Below, one piece after another: positions 62,061-64,000 of a DNA stretch of 64,000 nt. Source of the DNA: Taibaiella sp965229095. GTDB lineage: Bacteria; Bacteroidota; Bacteroidia; Chitinophagales; Chitinophagaceae. The stretch is from positions 3,410,001 through 3,474,000 of the forward strand of contig OZ245855.1 in NCBI GenBank assembly GCA_965229095.1, given 5' to 3'. The stretch's first letter is position 1; every line of letters starts with the position of its first letter. Position numbers and translations under genes: made by a program. Below the pieces are notes generated by a model, which was given only the letters and a program-made list of their open reading frames with translations, was not told where the DNA came from and did no database searches.

Positions 62061-63743
62061 TCAGCTTAAATAGCGCGCCACAATGGGCACCCTCCTCCCG
62101 ATACCAAAGGCCTTTGGAGACACCCGTATGATGGGACAAAACTGGTTACGCTTATATTCGTTGCGGTTTACCATTTGCAGGATACGGGTTACCAGGCTTT
62201 CGTCATAGCCCTGGGCTATGATCTCCTGGGGCCCCTGGCGGCGTTCGATATATTGATATAGCACGGCATCCAGCACCTGGTAGTCGGGCAGACTGTCGCT
62301 GTCCTTTTGCCCGGGACGCAATTCGGCCGATGGTGCTTTATTGATAATATGGACCGGGATCACCTCCTGCTCTTTGTTGATATAACGGGCCAGTGCATAG
62401 ACCTGCATTTTGTAAAGATCACCCAGTACCCCCAGGCCACCCGCCATATCGCCATAAAGTGTACCATAGCCTGTGGCCAGTTCGCTTTTATTGGATGTGT
62501 TCAGCAGGATGTAGCCAAACTTATTGCTTAAGGCCATAGCCAGCAAGCCCCTTATCCGCGACTGGATATTCTCTTCGGCCACATTAAAAGGGAGGGTTTT
62601 AAATATCGGTTTCAGGCTTTCTTCTATCTGCCCGAAAATAGGTGCTATGGGTAATATATCGTAAGGGTTATTCAGGTTTTGCGACAATTGCTCCGCATCG
62701 CTTACAGAGTGACCTGTAGAAAACTGCGAAGGCAGCAGCAGGGCATGGACATTTTCCGGCCCCAACGCACGACAAGCCAATGCCAGGGTCACGGCGCTGT
62801 CGATCCCGCCAGAAGAAGCAACTATAGCCTGGCGGAATCCCATCTTTTCAAAGTATTGCCTGATACCCATCACCAAAGCATCGTGGATACGGCCTATATT
62901 TAGTTCGGGAAGATAGGTTTCGGGATTCAGCTCTGCTTCGGGCAATGCCTCCGCGGCACAGGTTATGCCTTCTTCGAAGGAACCGGCACCATTCCAATGC
63001 ACAGCCAGAAGCTCTTCTTTGAAAAACGACATTTCCCGTACCAGGTTACCTGAAGCGTCCATGACCAGCGAACCTCCGTCAAATACGATTTCGGTTTGCG
63101 ACCCTACAGTATTACAATAAATAACCGGTACCCGGTAACGTTGCACGTTCTTCTTCACTATAGCAAGACGATCTTCCGCATGAGTATAGTCAAAAGGTGA
63201 CGCGCTCAGGTTGATCATGATATCCGGCTGTTGCGAGGCCAGCATATCCATTGGCTGCAGGCGGTACATCGGGTTATCCCCTACGTCCCATATATCTTCG
63301 CAGATCGTCACGGCAAGATTTTTTCCTTTAAAGGGTATTACCTTCCAGTCAAAAGCAGGCTCAAAATAGCGGTATTCATCAAAGATGTCGTAATTGGGCA
63401 GCAGAGTCTTATGTACTACTTGCTTTATTTCTTTTTCATACAGAAAATAAGCGCTGTTGAACAGGTCTTTACCTTCCAGGCTTTCGTTCCGGGAAGGTGC
63501 CCCTACCAATACGCCTATCGTATCGGCCTCCGCAGCTATCCGTTGTACCGCAGCTATGCTGCTTTCAATAAAATCGTCAAACTCAAGGAAATCGCGTGGG
63601 GGGTAGCCACAAACAGCCAGCTCACTAAAAACGATCAATTCGCCGCCCTGCTTTTTAGCTTCACGTATGGCATCAATAATTTTATCGGTATTCGCGTCAA
63701 AATCACCTATGTGGTAATTCTGTTGCGCCAGGAATATTTTCAT
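62061..63743 (-). CDS. nadE: Glutamine-dependent NAD+ synthetase
   Basis: Read from ATG 63743 (MKIFLAQQNYHIGDFDAN), 560 aa, normal for the glutaminase-fused form. The N-terminal nitrilase-type domain has the Glu-Lys-Cys triad in FSELAVCGYPPRD, HKTLLPNYDIFDEYRYFEP and VTICEDIW, and releases ammonia from glutamine. The C-terminal synthetase domain has the PP-loop SSGGIDSAVTLALA and NTSNKSELATGYGTLYGDM, and amidates NaAD to NAD+ with ATP. This is the last step of NAD synthesis, which ties loosely to complex I but not by linkage. A consensus promoter precedes it. Confidence 0.96.
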   Translation of the reverse strand: MKIFLAQQNYHIGDFDANTDKIIDAIREAKKQGGELIVFSELAVCGYPPRDFLEFDDFIESSIAAVQRIAAEADTIGVLVGAPSRNESLEGKDLFNSAYFLYEKEIKQVVHKTLLPNYDIFDEYRYFEPAFDWKVIPFKGKNLAVTICEDIWDVGDNPMYRLQPMDMLASQQPDIMINLSASPFDYTHAEDRLAIVKKNVQRYRVPVIYCNTVGSQTEIVFDGGSLVMDASGNLVREMSFFKEELLAVHWNGAGSFEEGITCAAEALPEAELNPETYLPELNIGRIHDALVMGIRQYFEKMGFRQAIVASSGGIDSAVTLALACRALGPENVHALLLPSQFSTGHSVSDAEQLSQNLNNPYDILPIAPIFGQIEESLKPIFKTLPFNVAEENIQSRIRGLLAMALSNKFGYILLNTSNKSELATGYGTLYGDMAGGLGVLGDLYKMQVYALARYINKEQEVIPVHIINKAPSAELRPGQKDSDSLPDYQVLDAVLYQYIERRQGPQEIIAQGYDESLVTRILQMVNRNEYKRNQFCPIIRVSPKAFGIGRRVPIVARYLS

Positions 63744-63781
63744 AACAGAAATACAGATTATCCTGCGGGAGCAGGCCACTG

Positions 63782-63811
63782 CAAAGCTAAAGGGAAATTA
63801 CTGTTTCACAA
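63782..63811 (-). promoter_or_regulatory. Promoter of nadE
   Basis: Minus-strand TTG (63811-63809), 19 bases, TAGCTTTG (63789-63782): full consensus. It overlaps the last codons of the upstream T9SS gene. The predicted start is about 32 bases before the nadE ATG. Confidence 0.65.
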
Positions 63812-64000
63812 ATTTGGCCATAGCAACAGCTCCTTTGGCAGTATAAAGCCTTGCAAAATACACACCGGCACTTAAGCCACTGATATCGATCCCGGAAGAT
63901 GAGAGTCCGGTTGCTGTCTGCACCGGCCTGCCATAAAGATCGATGATCTGCACATTGGTAAATACCGCAGCCGATTGGATGTGCAGCCGCTCTTTTGCAG
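63798..64000 (-). CDS. C-terminus of a T9SS type A cargo protein (runs off right edge)
   Basis: Only the last 66 residues are visible, ending at TAA 63798. They form a Por secretion system (type A) sorting domain: VQIIDLYGRPVQTATG, IDISGLSAGVYFARLYTAKG and the terminal FVKQ. In this system the domain is removed during export across the outer membrane. The functional part of the protein lies outside the window. Confidence 0.85.
   Translation of the reverse strand, partial: AKERLHIQSAAVFTNVQIIDLYGRPVQTATGLSSSGIDISGLSAGVYFARLYTAKGAVAMAKFVKQ

Overview
The window is chromosomal DNA of a Bacteroidota bacterium. The clues are Por-type (T9SS) sorting domains of both type A and type B, a GldC gliding protein, a RemB/Wzi-like barrel, the promoter -7 box TAnnTTTG (best cases before nuoA, nadE and a tRNA-Ala), separate NuoC and NuoD, and a short NuoG. 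Chitinophagaceae or a near relative is my guess at family level. There are no rRNA genes, CRISPR arrays, transposases or origins that I can see; one tRNA is present.

Layout. (1) 1-8668, minus strand: a tight five-gene surface operon, transcribed from a 984-aa outer-membrane barrel with a coiled-coil insert, through a TANFOR-like protein, a Skp/OmpH-like chaperone and a lipoprotein, to a very large RHS-associated-type secreted protein that runs off the left edge. (2) 8690-9580: a gene-poor AT-rich gap with a strong bidirectional hairpin. (3) 9581-20254, plus strand: the most unusual part, a five-gene operon with an Hsp70/actin-fold ATPase, a membrane-spanning coiled-coil protein, an 1830-aa protein that appears to fuse a SEDS glycosyltransferase-like membrane domain to a complete class B penicillin-binding transpeptidase, and two single-pass membrane proteins. 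I read it as a self-contained, possibly undescribed peptidoglycan-synthesis machine with its own cytoplasmic ATPase. (4) 20279-23342, minus: gamma-carbonic anhydrase, Fic protein and RemB/Wzi-like barrel. (5) 23439-40529, minus: the complete respiratory complex I operon nuoA to nuoN with its promoter and terminator, interrupted by six non-nuo genes (DNA-alkylation repair, VOC, NTF2-like, GxxExxY, a small two-TM protein and a MORN-TonB protein) and by small repeats.

(6) 40563-64000: mixed housekeeping genes. These are an M49-type peptidase, LptB, an SMR exporter, a propeller protein, GldC, a T9SS type B cargo protein, an alpha-oxoamine synthase, a thioesterase, an FAH-family enzyme, a propeller histidine kinase, an unknown protein, tRNA-Ala(GGC), a 52-aa membrane protein, DNA polymerase III delta, a DEDDy exonuclease, a coiled-coil protein, two tandem O-antigen-ligase-like proteins, an Ig-like lipoprotein, NAD synthetase and the C-terminus of a T9SS type A protein.

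Functional assignments rest on motifs read by eye and on knowledge of the families; no database search was possible.
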